Below are positions 14,668 to 29,700 of a DNA stretch of 64,000 bases, one piece after another. Origin of the DNA: Plasmodium brasilianum (Eukaryota > Apicomplexa > Aconoidasida > Haemosporida > Plasmodiidae). A program made the position numbers and the translations under genes. The stretch covers positions 702,001-766,000 of the forward strand of contig NC_090121.1 in NCBI RefSeq assembly GCF_023973825.1, given 5' to 3'. The notes beneath the pieces are model-generated. The model searched no databases and was not told the DNA's origin. It saw only the letters and a list, made by a program, of their open reading frames with translations. How positions within the stretch are numbered: the first letter of the stretch is position 1; every line of letters starts with the position of its first letter.

Positions 14668-17600
14668 TTCGGTCGTTAAGCATTTCTGTTACGTTGTATA
14701 AATATACGTATCTACGTATACAAACATGCACATATGCATATACATATACTTACATATACATATACTTACATATACATATACTTTCATATACATATACATG
14801 TAAAATATTTTCACAATGTAATGTTTTTTTTTTTTTTTTGAAAATATAACTGCAGGCATGCAAAACATCTTCTTTTTTTCTTAAACCTTAGAAAGGATTT
14901 TATCTGGTAAATAAAATTATAAAGACTGTTTTTCCCTATTTCCAAGCATAGTTTAATCTTATCAACATTCTTTTGGAGAAGTATATATGTACACACATTT
15001 ATACCTAATATAACAACAAATAAATATCTAGCGCTTACTAGAATTATCTTCTCGCTATTTTCTAATATGTTATATAAGAATAAAAATTAGAATAAGTTTA
15101 TTTTTCTTTCTCCTTTTATTCATATATTTATATAGTAATTATAAATTTATTTTTTTAAAATGGAAAAGAAATTTTTGATTTAATTTTTCTTGTATAAGTA
15201 GATTTATTCTTTATATGAATATATTTTTTTGTGGGTTTACATATTTGTAGAAAGATGCGCTTATAGGTTAACACAATTTTTTTTTTTTTTTTCTTCCTCA
15301 CATTTCTACACCTTCGTTATATCTTTAAAAATATAAAATGAAGAAAGAAATAAAATTATTATGCACACAAAAAAAAAAAAAAAAAAAAATGAAGAGGCTT
15401 AAATAATGAAAACCGTACTACTGTTATAATTATTTTAATAATTAAAAATATTAAAGTAAAAAAATGATTAAAATGGAATATGCTTAAATGGTAAAAACAA
15501 AAAAAAAATTAAAAAAAAATTGAAATATCGTTAGGATGATCATATTTGTCTTTTAAAACATACTACCATGTAACTTTTTTTTTTTTTACAACTTAAGATA
15601 TATAAGAACAAATATATATTTAATTTTAACAGGAAAAAAAAAAAAAAAAAAAAAAGGGGGAAATTAGGGTGTTACCAAACGGTGAAATTGACTTTTGAAC
15701 GTCAGAAGCGTATGTTATATTAAAATGTTTTTATTACAAAAAGGTATGCTCATGTATTAAATCACGGTGCTTACTAAAATGCGTTACAAATTAATTTTGT
15801 AAAAAGAAAGGAAAAGAACATATATTGTGTATTCATTCATTTTTTGTATGAAATATGTGTTAATTTTTACTTATGTTATATTATCTCGATGCTATTGTTT
15901 ATTGTAACACACTATTATATTATTCCATTCATAAATATAAAAATTAGAGAAGATTAAATATTGAGTTATAATGTTTGAGTAACTTTAAATCATCTGACTG
16001 AAGCGCAAAAAAAAAAAAAAAAAAAGTCAGTTATATATGGCTTTTGTTATTATCATTTAAAAGGCGCTTAGTATATGAAAAGTATGTCTTAATTTTTCTT
16101 TTTGTATTAATTCGATTTAAAAGGATACATCAAATGGATGAAACAATTTTTAACAAAAAATAATCCTTTCTTATGTATAGAACAGAGATTTATCTAAATG
16201 TTAATTTACAGCTTATATTCATGTATACAGTGTACTCTTAAAAAAATTTTTTGCATAATTTTTATTAAAATTTCATAAAAACAAAAATGCGCTAAGAAAT
16301 ATATAAATAACTCCACATACTGTTAAGAACAACTTTTGTTTTATTTATGTTACAGACATGGACACAATTTATAACTAATTATAACAATTATATCAAAAAA
16401 AAATATGTGCCATTATTTATATATTTATTTATACGTAATAAATGCTTGAAAAAGACGTCAATTATTTTTTATTATTACACCTTAACGTTTCCTTTTACGA
16501 AAAAAAAAAAAAAAATCCTCTCGATACATTTCCATATCTTTATGTAAAATAAATGCGAGCAGGTTATTGCTTTTTATACACAAATATACAATAATAAGAC
16601 TACACAATTTGAATCAGTTGTAATTTAAAAAAGACAACGCTCAGTTAAAAAGAAAAAATATGAGTTAATCTAGAATAATATTATATGTATAGTTATATAC
16701 AAAAACATATGTACATAAACATATTAATATTTGTGCGGGATTTTTAACTTGTAAAAGGAAACAAAACAGATATACAAAATGCCGTTCAAGAAAAAAAAAT
16801 GTTATAACTTTCAACAATATTTTTGTTTTTAACATACATATATTTATTTATTATTAATTATTTAGTACTTAATTTAATCTTTAATATTTCCTCATTAATT
16901 TATTTGACTTTTATCATCATCTTTTTAATATTTTCCTTTTGCTTTAATACATATTTCCTTTTTATGTATAAGAATATACTTATATAAAAAAGTATTTATA
17001 TAAAAATTTAATTAAAATTTTATTGACATGATAATACTTTTCCAATTTTTAAATTTGTTTTTGTAATTATAAAAATAAAATTAAATAAAAAACTGATGGT
17101 TAACATTAACTTTATTATTACATTTTTACTTTTATTGGAAAAATATATATAAATTGGAAAAAAAAAAAAATAATAAATGAAAGTTTCTGTTCTTTTCGTG
17201 TTACAATATTTGTTCAAAAAAAAAAAAATAATGCCTATAATATTATAGAGTAATAAATACGAAGTATGTTTTTTATTATAGTATGTTCTTCTGGTATGTA
17301 TAAAATTTATGAGCATACAATATTGCATTATTTTTCTTTTTCTTTGATACTGTTTTTTTTTGGTTACGTATTTTGGAGGTTGCTAAATAAATATATTTAT
17401 ATATACTCCATATACATATGTATATATACATATATATATTATATATATAGATATAATAAATAAAAGCCTTATGGTAATCCTTTTAATTTTTTATTATATC
17501 ATGTATACTCCACATATTGTATATTTTATTTATATACTTATTATATATACATATATATGTATATACTATAAGGCATTCATACCAAATTGCCGTAAATATA

Positions 17601-18505
17601 GGCATTTTTTAAGAAATTTTTCTCCTTTGCTTTATTCTTTTTGTGTAGTAGTAATTTCAAAGAGTATGTGTTATTATTTAAAATGTTTTTATAGAAGAAA
17701 TAATATAATAATATAAGTTTATTTTAAGATATACAGAAAGAGAATTATTAGTTTTTACTCTGTTAAATATATGTATTTATGTGATAAACTCGAATTATAA
17801 TTCAAAAAAAAAAAAAAAAAAAAGGCTAAACAAGAAAGAGAAAATTTTTAAAACAAAATAAAAGCATTTAATTTACATGTAAAAGGATATCAAGCACTAT
17901 TATTGTACTTCTTAGATAATGTATTATATTTAGTGTTTTTTTCTATACATTAAATAGTTATTGATTAATTTATATACTGAACATATATGTAATATTAAGA
18001 TATATTAAAATAAATTAGGGTATATGTATATGCATATGTATATATGGTTATATAGGTATTTATTTATATATATATATATATATATTTAAGTATACATCAA
18101 TGTATATGTTTATATGCGCAATTTTAAAAAAGTTGAATGAAAATAGATAAAATCGTAAGTCCAAAAACAATTTTTTGAAAATTGCATATAAAGTAACATT
18201 TAGACAGTATATTAAAAAAAAGAGAGAATTAATGAAAGAAAGAGAAAAATGGCAGATGAAAAATGTAATTAAATATATATATACCTATTGCACGTATGTA
18301 CATACTTGTACGTGAACTTACATGTACACATATATTTATGCATGTACATATATATGAATTACATGTATTAATACATGTATATATTATATATATACATGCA
18401 AAATATTGGAAGAGATTTACCTTAGTTATTTTAATTTTTTTATGTTTATTTTATTTTTTCACAGTTTTAGTACTAATAGAAAAGGAGTTATATTATGTGT
18501 AAATG

Positions 18506-18536
<31 letters not shown>

Positions 18537-19918
18537 TATTTCGAAAAAAAAGTAGAAAAAGTAATTGAAGCAGCCATAATATGATTATAAATTTTTAGTT
18601 ATTTTTACATCTTGCATATTGTATTTTTTTTTTTTTTGTCTATTATTACAATTATTGGTACTAGTACGATTATTATTATTAATATGATTGATACCATTAA
18701 TATGATTAATATTATTATAACTATTAATGTGTTTGATTTTTACTTTAATATTGTATGTGTTATGTCACAATTATATATAAATAAGAATATATTAAAAATA
18801 TATATTTATAAAGTACAGCAAATTTCAGTTACTGCAAGATCCTGTTATTATTTTTTTTTTTCCCTATTCATTGCTTATTAACGGTCATAATTATTTAACA
18901 TATGTATTCTTTATAATATAAACATATTTACATTGTGCAAATTGATATATATATATATATATCAAATTGTATGTATACATCCATATGTACGGAAAGATAC
19001 ATATATATGTATATATATATCCAGGTTTAGACATCATTTTTTGTTTTTATATTTCTGGTACATTACGTTTGAACATAAAATTATCTTTGTTTCATTTTAT
19101 TATGTTTACATCTTTTCTTTTTTATCTCAAATTTAATGAAGTTTGAATTTTTTGTTTGCTCTTTTATTCCTTTACATATATGTCTTAATTTTAAGTGAAA
19201 CTCAATACAACATTTTCATTATTTTACTTTTTTTTTATGCTTTTTAAATATATAATAAGTTGGTTTCCCTCCTTTTTTTCCTTTTTTTTAGCCTTGTTCA
19301 AGATGTTTTTTTAATGTTAAAATTGTGTTTACATTAATTGTAAGCATATATTATGTATATCTATGTATAACGTGTAGACATTTGCCCAATACGTTCTTAC
19401 ATAAACGCTTGTGTATTTATATATATATAATATATGTAATTCTTTCCAGCGTTTACCTTGCACATATTTTGGTGGGAGGTTAATGTTATGATTTCCTGAC
19501 TACATTTTAGAATTTTACATTTTTTTGTTTTTTCCTTTTATTTTTATATTTTAAATTAGTATATATGTATATATTTATATATATATATACATATGATAAT
19601 GTATGTTGCCATATCACATATTATTGAACAAGTTTGCATATTTACATAGATTTTTATTTATTAAGGAATTAATATATTTTTTTTTTTACATTTTAAACGT
19701 GCATAGTGCTTATGTAAAATTTTTTGTACAATTGAAGGAATAATAAAAGGGTCCTTTTTTTTATTTCTTGTTTTATTTTTGTATTGACAATTGTAATATA
19801 ACGAACGCTAGTTGTATTGTAGGTTATATGAAATTATAACTTGGTATAACAAATAAGGGAAAAGAATAATATAGTATTATAATATATATGTGTATATATT
19901 TTTATTTTATTTTACCTC
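14668..19918. other. Large divergent intergenic region (5.25 kb)
   Basis: This is the longest gene-free stretch in the window. It separates the start of the coiled-coil gene (-) from the PI-PLC start (+), so it should hold two divergent promoters and 5' UTRs. It is very AT-rich, with poly-A runs (about 15370-15390, 15629-15655, 16006-16025, 17803-17823) and TA microsatellites (about 18066-18085, 18511-18534). Open frames are short and low complexity. I searched by eye for tRNA-like, snRNA-like and splice-phase-linked exons and saw none I could support. Confidence 0.6.
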
Positions 19919-22900
19919 ATGAACATTAGTGAAAATATATCCCGAAATGCATATAATGAAGAGATACAACAAGACGATGACGCAATAAGTATACTATCGG
20001 AAGATGTGGAAATAAGTAGAAAGGGTGAGTATGATAACAATAACAATAAGGGTAATATCAACAACAACAACATCAACAGTAATAATAATGGAAAGGCAAT
20101 GGACATAAATGTACATAAAAAGGAAAAAGATCTAAATAATAGCAATGGAGGTGATATAGATTCGAAAATAGGGTTTGATATTAAAAACATATTAACACAT
20201 GCATACTTACCTGTATGTATAGAAAAAATGAAGGAAGGAGAATATGTTTATAAATGGAATAGCAATAACATCTTTCAAAAAAAGTCTCTAAAATTCTTTT
20301 ATTTTGATGTAAACAATTATTGTATACGATGGAATTCTAAAAAAAAAAAACCAAAGGAAAATAAAAACCCGTCGTTATATATATGTGATGTAATAAAAAT
20401 ATTAGATGGTTCAGAATCTTCATTTTTTAAAAAAAAAGAAGAAGAAAAAAATTTATCTATTGAAATTATTAGTTCGCATAGGAATTTAAGGATTACATTT
20501 TTGGATATACAAAGATGGAAGATGTGGCTTTTCGGTTTGATGTATTATCAGTATAAGTTATGTAATAAAGGATCAGGAAAGAAGAAGATGAATCCATTTA
20601 TATATGAAAGTAATAAATTATATGATAATTATATAATATCCGGGCTAAAAGATATTAATGCTTTAACATTATCTCAATTATATATCATTTTAAGAAGTCT
20701 TAATATATATTTAAATATGAAAATTTTATATCATTATTTTTCAATTTATAAAAATAAAGGAATTATAAATTACTTAGGATTTACCAAAATTTTAGAACAT
20801 ATTTTTTCAAACAATCACATATCTATTCATTTTAACATATATAAAGATAAAACCTGTAATTATATAGACAAAAAAAAGTTTATTGAATTTTTGATTGATA
20901 TACAATGTGAAGGAAAGTATGAAGAGCGAATCATTAAGGATCAACAAATGGGTGAAAATTGTTTTATTAAAAATGGAATAATAAAGAATACAAGTAAAAA
21001 AGAGTCATTAGAACCCTTTATTCCAGATGCTACCACAACTAGAAGTAATGGTTTTAATAGTGGTCCATTCAATTCAGCTAGATGGTTACATCAGGAAGAT
21101 CCAAATGAAAAGCGGCAGGATAAAAGCAAACGAATAAGTGAAAAGGAAAATGTTTCTGAATGGTATGCAGATGCTTATAAGGGCATCCATAAGTTGGATC
21201 AAAACGAAATAGAAAATGCAGTTAGCGGTACAAATAAATCAGAGAAATATTATGAAAAAAGAAACAGCATTGATAATGATAATTCTATTATGCAGTACAA
21301 TTTTAGGAATCATGAATGGAAAAATTTAATGATAAAATTAGATAAGGACAATGCAAATGAAAATAACATGCTGTTTAGTGTGAATGATAATATACCAAGC
21401 TCCGTTCTTTTTGCAGATAACACTACATGTTATGATGAAGATTATAAGATGATCTTGAAGATATTAAGAAGCAAATTGGGTGAGAAGAAAGAAGGTAGAA
21501 TTAACAAAGGTACAAATGATTATTATAATGATAATAATGATCCTAGCAATTGGAAGGAAGAAAACATGCATAGCGATCAAGAAAAAGTTTATGCTCAAAA
21601 TGATAAAAGGGAAGATATCGAACAGTATCAGGAGCAATCAAATACTGTTTCTATTAAAGAAAATATAGATGATAATTCATATTTTATAAGAGCTAAGGTT
21701 ATATATAAATTGGTAAATACTATTAAAAAATATAATATTCCATTTGTAATGATTAGCGATGATAGTCATTATTTAACTCAAATAGGATTAGTTTACTTCT
21801 TATTATCAAAAGAAAATAGTATCATGTGTCCTGAATATTCCAAAGTATATCAAAATATGAATTTACCATTATGTAACTACTGGATAAATAGTAGTCATAA
21901 TAGTTACTTAGGTAGAAAACAAATATTTAGCTCTAGTAACATTGAACAGTACATATATATTTTAATAGATGGTTGTAGATGTGTAGAATTTGACTGTTAT
22001 TATTTTAATAAAAATATTGTTGTTTATCATGGTTTTTATGGGTATAAACTAACTTCCTCTATTTTATTTTGTGATACATTAATTGCATGCAAAATGTTTG
22101 GTTTCACTACTTCTCCTTTTCCCATTATTTTGTCCTTAGAAATTCATTGTAAAAATAAGCATAAAAATTTAATTGCAAAAATATTAATATGTATTTTACG
22201 TAATCAGTTATATATACCTAAAACAAGTGACGAAATTAATAATATAACGCCAAATTATTGTAAGAATAAATTTTTAGTCAAATATAAACATTTTGATAAT
22301 AACGACAATTCAGCATTCTACTATATATTCGAAGGTTTGCAGAGTGTTATGTATGATGAGCTGGGATTTGTATCCGATATTATTAGTGATAAAGATGAAG
22401 ATGATGAGATGGTAAGGGCCCAAGGAAAGGAAGATGACGAAGAGGATGAGCGGCACGACCATAATGAAGAATACGAGATAGAAAAACATTTTAACAATTA
22501 CATACATAATAGTATGCAAAAGAGGTATAAAAATAACACTAAAAAAAGAAGTACATATAATAATGTAAGTAGCTTTTGTAATAATAATAGCCATTTTTCT
22601 TTAGATAAGTATGAGAAGGACGATGATAATAATAGCAACTGTGGAAGGAAGAAAAACACAAACGTTTTTATACACAAAAATAGACATCAGAAGAATGGTG
22701 AATATAACAATACGCATATAAACACCTGTGAAGATGTTAATAATAGTACTTCTCTTTGCAATAATGAGACAAAGGGAGAAATGTTAAATGAAGCAGAGGA
22801 GGGGAAAAAATCAGTTCTAAAAAAATCAGAAAGTGTAAATATACGAAATAATAATATACTAAATGAATATTCTTGCTTAAAAGGATATACTTTTCGAAAT

Positions 22901-24282
22901 TTTTATGAAAATAGAACATACGACGAAATATGTTCCATTAGTGAGAACAAATTTATTAAATTGATAAAAAAGAATGAAAGGGAAATTATTAGATACAATC
23001 AAAAAACTTTAACACGTGTATACCCATCTGGCACTAGATTAGCATCAACGAATTTTAACCCGCTTATATTTTGGAGTGCTGGAATTCAATTTGTTGCTTT
23101 AAATTACCAGTATAATGGTTTGAGCATGTTGTTAAATAAAGGAAGATTTTTGGAAAATGGAGGAAAACATTCTGGATATATATTGAAACCTGAACTGTTA
23201 AGGTTTAATGAAAAAAATGACTACAGTACTTTATACTTAGATCTACATATATTGTCATTGCATCAAATTAATTTACTGTTTTCAATTAAGCATAAATATC
23301 AAGAAAAAAAATTAAAAAAGAAATTGTTCAAAATGGATATGATTCAACGTATTCAAACACACAAAAAAATTAACAAAAAAATGAAAAATTTTAAAGAATT
23401 ACAAAAATTAGAAAAAGAAAAAAAAAATCTCCTTTTTTCGGACGTACAGTCAGATGATAATAAAAAAAAAAATATTAGTCGTGAAATACTTTTAAAAAAA
23501 TTCAATGATAATGATAATGATGTTAATTATATTCACAATAAATGTTCAAATGTTGAAGAAAAGTATGAAGACATGTTAACAGAATACAAATCCTTCTTAT
23601 TATGCTCATCCTTATCACACAGTAGTAGTTTCAAAAGTTGTAGCAGCAATACAACAACATCGAATAATGCAACTACAGATTCGAATAAAAACTCTTCATC
23701 GAAATCTAAAAGTTTTTATCAAACGTTTGAGGAACTAAAAAAAGCACATAATTTATTTTTCTATTTATATGTTACAATATCAGTACATGGCTATAATGAG
23801 CAAAAATATTATTTTAAAACGGAAATTGCTAAGGTCAATTTTTATGACATAAATTATTGGTAACGATTCATTATATTTTTTGTGTCATTAGGAATGTCCT
23901 TATAAATAATAAAATCCCCTTGTTTCATTTTAGGCTGTTATACATTCTTGGCATATATGTGCACCTATTTTATTTAATATATCTATATATAGATATACAC
24001 TTACATCCATATATATACATTTTTGTATTATGTTTTTTATTTTTCGTAGTTGGTCAAAGCCATCCAATTTTCAGATAAAAGTATCATACCCCTCATTGGC
24101 TCTCATTGTTTTTGAATTAAAAGCATATGTAAATTAGACAGGGAAAAAAGCGATATATTATATGAACAAATGATTTATTAATTACCTATTACACAAATGT
24201 CTTGGCCATATAAAAAACCCTTTTTACATATACTATATAACATTATGGCCTTTTTTTTCAACATACATGCATATGTGTATAT

Positions 24283-24322
<40 letters not shown>

Positions 24323-24439
24323 CTATTTATCTATTTATATAGGATACTGTGAAAAGTGAACTGATTGCTTGCGCGTGCTTTCCAGTTAAATGTTTGAGAG
24401 AAGGGTAATACAAAAATGAAGCAAAAAAAAAAAAAAAAA

Positions 24440-24471
<32 letters not shown>

Positions 24472-24706
24472 AAACAAAATAAAAAGAAAACATTGTTGGT
24501 ATATAAAAGTTTTATGAAATACTTTTATCATAAATATTTTCTTTGCATATCTACTTTGATAATTGTTTTTTATTTTATTTTATTTTATTTTTTTGTTACA
24601 ATAATTAATTAGTATCAGATTTGTTCCACTGTGCGATAAATACTTAAAAGACATAAAAGGATCAGGAATTTTAGTTAATCTAAAAATTAATAGCAATAAT
24701 AATTGA
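19919..24706 (+). CDS. PI-PLC: Phosphoinositide-specific phospholipase C
   Basis: This enzyme hydrolyses PtdIns(4,5)P2 to diacylglycerol and IP3, driving calcium release. Four exons: 19919-23859, 24050-24128, 24343-24404 and 24613-24706; lengths sum to 4176 bases (1391 residues), near the size I recall for P. falciparum PI-PLC. Domains: PH-like at about 95-215; degenerate EF-hand region at about 245-330; X domain at about 645-780 with SSHNSYL (catalytic His 660), DGCRCVEFDCY and VVYHGFYGYKLTS (second catalytic His 704); a long Asp/Asn-rich X-Y linker; Y domain at about 1030-1095 (YPSGTRLASTNFNP, then FWSAGIQFVALNYQ); and C2 at the C-terminus. The long first frame stops inside the C2 domain. 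The three small exons supply the rest (IKVSYPSLALIVFELKAY, CFPVKCLREG, VPLCDKYLKD), all in matching phase and matching the delta-type PLC C2 pattern. Arrangement PH-EF-X-Y-C2 is that of PLC-delta. Confidence 0.95.
24440..24472. repeat. GAAA microsatellite in PI-PLC intron 3
   Basis: About eight GAAA units follow an A run (24422-24440), directly inside the last intron of PI-PLC. Confidence 0.85.
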
Positions 24707-26031
24707 AGACCGTGAAATTTATGTCCCTCTGCGCGCCTTTTTATATAATATATTTTTATAAAGATATATACGTGAACTCACATAGAGAAACAAATTCAGT
24801 GGTTTAAACACTTTAAGCATATTTTGTAACCCCTTTTTTTTTTTTAAACTGTTTTTTGTTTTTAATTTTATTTTGTAATCGTGACTATAATATTTGTTAA
24901 GTTACTACATATATCTCTGTCATATTTTTAATTATGTATATATATATATATATATATGTATATGTTTAGATACACATAACATTTACTCATACTTAATTTT
25001 TCATTAACACTGTATCATTTTTTTATCATCTAACCCCCCTACATTTTTTATTTTAAAAACTTTCCATTAGTTTAAGCAAAAACATATAAAAACATATTTA
25101 CAATTAATTTATATATACATATATATAAATATATATATTTAAATTTGTATGCATAAAAAACCATTTGTAAGAATATGTGTAAGAATGCAGATATCAAATT
25201 GCGCATATAAAAAAAAAAAATTATGTATTACATATATATGATGTTGAATGCATAAAAGTAAATATATTTTTAAATGAAATGTGAACCTTGTTAAAAGAAT
25301 GTTTTGTAAACACGCATTCACATTTTTATTTTTACATTTCTATAATATTTTTTTACTCGTTTTGTTATAAAATTTAGTTGTGGAATCTTATACTTTGTTG
25401 AGTTTTTTTGTTTTTTGTTTTTTTTTTTTTTTTTGTGTACACTCAAAATTTCTGAAAATGAACCCCGTAGAGTGAATTGTTTCCTGTAGCAAAACCGTTA
25501 ACGGAAATATAAGAATTTTTTATTTCATAGTTACAGATAAATTTTTTTGTATCCTTCCATATTCTATTAATATGTCTATTGTATGTATTTATATATATAT
25601 ATGAGTTTATATGTACATTTTAATTAAAGAGCTCGTTATTTTTTACATCTGTACATACAAGTAAGCACGATATTGCCATATGGTATAAATACAGACAAAC
25701 AAGCACCAAAAATTCATTGCACGAATATACTTTACAAGGCTATTAAAATTGTATATAACTATATATGTACGTATGTATTTATTTACGTATATTCTTATTT
25801 GTATGTATGTGCTTATTTGTATGTATGTGCTTATTTGTGTGTATGTGCTTATTTGTATGTATGTGCCTATTTGTATGTATGTGCCTATTTGTATGTATGT
25901 GCTTATTTGTATGTATATGCTTATTTGTATGTATATGCTTATTTTGTATGTATATACCTAAATGTATGCAAATATCTGTATGCATACATTTATACGCATA
26001 TATTTATATGCATGTTCGCATATATAAATAA

Positions 26032-26077
<46 letters not shown>

Positions 26078-26739
26078 GCTTATGCGTTTTTATCCATTTC
26101 CAATGAAGCATAATTTTTCAGAAAGAAAAAATATAAAAAAAAAAAAAGCAACCAAAATAAAGAGTTACAAAAAATAAATTAACTCTGCTAATTATGCATT
26201 TTATTATCTTCTTTGCATTTTACTTAATTTTAGGAGTATGCCCATTTAGCTTAAAAGAATGCGTCAGGAAAGAGATATATTGATTTTTTTCTTTTCATGG
26301 AAATATACATTATAAGCAATTTTTTTAAATTTATTTTCAGAACATAACAGCTGCTGTTTATAATTATATAATTTTTTATTTTTTTTCGCCCTTAATACTT
26401 TTTTATGTACACACTGTGTTATTATGTCATATGTTCTTCGAATAAATCAGAATAATACGTTATTTATGTAACGAGTGAACAGTTATAAAGTCTTTATTGT
26501 GCAAATAACTTTTAAGACGTACAGTACTTGCTATATATACAATATTTGCAAATATGTACATGTATGTGTGTTAAACGTACTCGTTACACTTTTTACCTTT
26601 GAAGAAAAAAAAAAAAAGGCAAAAGAAACTATAAAAAGAATTACAAAAAATACTGCTAAAAATACTGCTAAAAATACTGCTAAAAAAACTGCAAAAAAAT
26701 TGCAAAAAAATTGCAAAAAAATTAACCTTTTAGCTTAAA
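24707..26739. other. Intergenic region between PI-PLC and the large broken gene
   Basis: AT-rich spacer holding the PI-PLC 3' UTR and the next gene's promoter. It includes TA microsatellites (about 24937-24957, 26037-26066) and an 18-bp minisatellite at about 25793-25955. A short A-rich array of AAAATACTGCTA-type units (about 26647-26720) ends right before the next start codon. The small open frames across the minisatellite and that array are repeat artefacts. Confidence 0.65.
25793..25955. repeat. 18-bp minisatellite
   Basis: About nine copies of ttatttgtatgtatgtgc with point variation (late copies have tatatgc). Because 18 is divisible by three, all three plus frames and one minus frame stay open across it, producing periodic Tyr/Val/Cys/Leu peptides that should not be taken as genes. 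Confidence 0.92.
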
Positions 26740-29700
26740 ATGAAAAACTTGAAAGGGAATATAAAATTACTCACATCAAATATAAATATAGAAGAAAAAA
26801 AAAAGCTGTGGTTAAGCACAGTTAAAGGGAACGAAACAACAAATATAAAGGGAATAAATAGCAAAAGTTTAAAAGATGTTGCTCTATCCTTTTTTAAAGA
26901 AAAGAATATTTACAATGAAGAAAATTTAATCGTATTACACCTTTTCTGTAAAGAAAAATTAGATGAATATCTTATAAATGAAGAGCTTACAGAATTCTTG
27001 CAAAAGACATTTCTCTTATATGAATATTTCATAGAGGAAAAATGTAATAAAATTAATAAAAAAGAATTTATCGAGAATGTGTGTGACTGTTGTAAGAGAT
27101 TATTTTTAAAAAATATTATAAGGTATGAGAAGGATATTTTAGATTTCTTATTAAAAAATTTAATAAACTTCATTAGTAAATATTCCTTCTTCCATATATA
27201 CCAATCATTATATAACATATATCAATATCAAAACAAGCATTTTACGAAACCACGTGAATATAAAAATGAAAAGTTTCAATTCTTGCTTAATATACAGCAT
27301 AAAGAAGTAAATGGGGAATATATAATGATAAACAATAACACCTTTGATCTCAATGCTTTTTTTTTACTAGATGAAAATGACGAAAAGCAGATAAGAGAAC
27401 ATTTTTATGAAAGAGAGTCCGATCAATATAATGACAATAACGACGGTTATGACAATTTTTGTACTTTGCAGAGTGTGGAAAAATTGGAAAAGGAATATAC
27501 AAAAAAAGGTAAAAAAAAAGAAGTTTCAGAGAAACCTATGAGTACCAAAAAAAAAGGTACTACAATAAAGAACATTGATAATCCATTATGCTCCAATCAT
27601 AGCAAGTGTGGATCAAGTGAAACAAATTGTCTACAGAAGGAATTTACATGTTTTTATTTGTTCATATATTTTAAATCTTGCTTTGAGAACATCAATTTTT
27701 ATTTGATAGAAAAATTTATAGAAAACTATTATATTAATCATAATAATGAAAATATTTACAAAGAATTACTTTTATTTTTATTTTTAATATACAAGAACAA
27801 AATGAATAATATTATTGACAGAATTTTAACAGATACTATAAAATACTCAAATATCATGAACGATGTAGACATAAAAAAAAAAAAAAAAAATTATTAAATG
27901 ATGATGAAACAGATTTAGTGGATAGGAAATTATACGTGAGTGATTGCTTATTTTATTTTGAACTATTAATAAATATAATAACTTACAAAAATTTGCAATA
28001 TGAAAATAATTATGAATATTATATAAACATTCTTAAATTATTACACGAAAATGACACATTTCAGGAATTATTTATTTCGTCCTTATTTTTTGTTTTCATC
28101 AGTATAGAAGAAGTAAATACAAGGAATATGGTGCTAATGAACTTTATGAAATATCATTCAAAAAAGTATTATATTTTATCAAAATTGTTTATTCACATGA
28201 AAAATGTTTTTTCTGTAATATATGACATTGATAGTGAACATATTATATACAACCGTAGCACATTTAACAGCACACCCAATGTAGAATTTGTGCATAGCGA
28301 TAAACAAAAAGATAGTAATATTAACGACAGTTATCTTTTACATATAGCAAATAACATACATATAGACAAATATGTTTGTTTATTTTTTAGAGAAATATAT
28401 TATATTATTAGTCGAAGTAATATGGATTATTTTTGCTATATTACCAACTTGTATCTTTATATATATGATAACATATTTAATAAAATCATTAATATTATTT
28501 ATGAAAATGAAATGAATTTAAATGATAATTCATTTCATATTTGTACAAATATTCTTAGACCTTTTTTATTTATATATTCAGATTTATTTAATAATTTTTC
28601 CCAAAAATTAAAAAAGAAAATATTTAACGAGCGAGTAATGATTTATTATTCATTCATAAAAAAATATCTTTTCAAAAATATGTATGAAAAGACATTTTTA
28701 CAAAAGGACCTGTTCTATGTTATCTATCAAATATATTTTCTTCTCCACACACTCAAGTATAATTTTCTTAACTTTTTAACTTGTTTCATAACTACAAAAA
28801 GAAAAATAAATGAATATCTCGAATATTTCCTGAAGCTGAAAGTTGACAATTCTAAGCAAAGTGGTGGAGAAAAAAACGTAGATGAAGCGATAAACTCTTT
28901 ACATGACAAGTGTACCGACGATGGAACACAATATATGAAACATGAGTATGAAGTAGGAAATAGTGCCTTGGAAATATATGAAGAGGGAGGAAAAGAGAGC
29001 GAACAACGGGATGAACTATTAGAAAACAATGAGAAGGAGGAGGAAGACAGTGGAAGAGTTTACGACCCCATTTCCCCCCACAATGCAAATACCAAAAAAA
29101 GGAATACAAAAAAGTCAAGCAAAAGGCCTTGTAAAGAGGGTAGCACAAAAGAAAGCGAAAAAATGGGAAAACAATTAAGCGAAAAAGAACAAAAGAACCA
29201 AATGAGTAACATACTGAATAATGAAACAGATGATAAGGGAACTTGTGAAGGAACAAATTATGCAGAAGATAAAAAAAAAAGAATTACTGGTAACATTGTG
29301 ACGCAGAATTTTGCAAATGCGACAGGTAACAACAGTATTTGTATAAATAAAGAAGAGAAAGAAAAAATGAGAATAATTACTTTTTTTGAAAAAAATTATC
29401 TCTTATTAAAATATTTTAAGGCTAATACTGAAAGTACGTTAGACGAAAACTATACACCCGATTTTAATGTAAATGATCGAATGAAGGAAAATACCAAACT
29501 GAAGAAGATTATCGTGAATAATAACATTAGAGATATCAAGAGCAGGAGAAATATCGATAGCAAATGTAAAAGCAAAAGCGATGGAAAACATAGTAACAGT
29601 AACTGTAACAACCATAGTTACAACAACACAGTCCCTGTGTTGGACGAAAAGTTAAGGTTTATGAAAAAGTTAAACTCCTTTTTTAATAAATGTAAAGAAA

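Noticed and set aside
14811..14996. Possible extra 5' exon of the coiled-coil gene
   Set aside because: The segment is open and less AT-rich, but its best donor (AAG|GTTTAA) is out of phase with the only in-frame acceptor before 14667.
23860..23891. A 32-base intron joining PI-PLC to the open frame at 23892
   Set aside because: Too short for a spliceosomal intron, and the resulting peptide is hydrophobic and unlike a C2 domain; the 24050 acceptor restores a C2 match in phase.
25673..26113. 146-codon frame with Cys/Tyr/Leu periodicity
   Set aside because: The 18-bp minisatellite keeps all frames open; the peptide is purely repeat-derived and flanked by TA microsatellite.
26475..26738. 87-codon frame ending just before the large broken gene
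   Set aside because: Its second half is the AAAATACTGCTA-type A-rich array; it looks like leader sequence rather than an extra coding exon.
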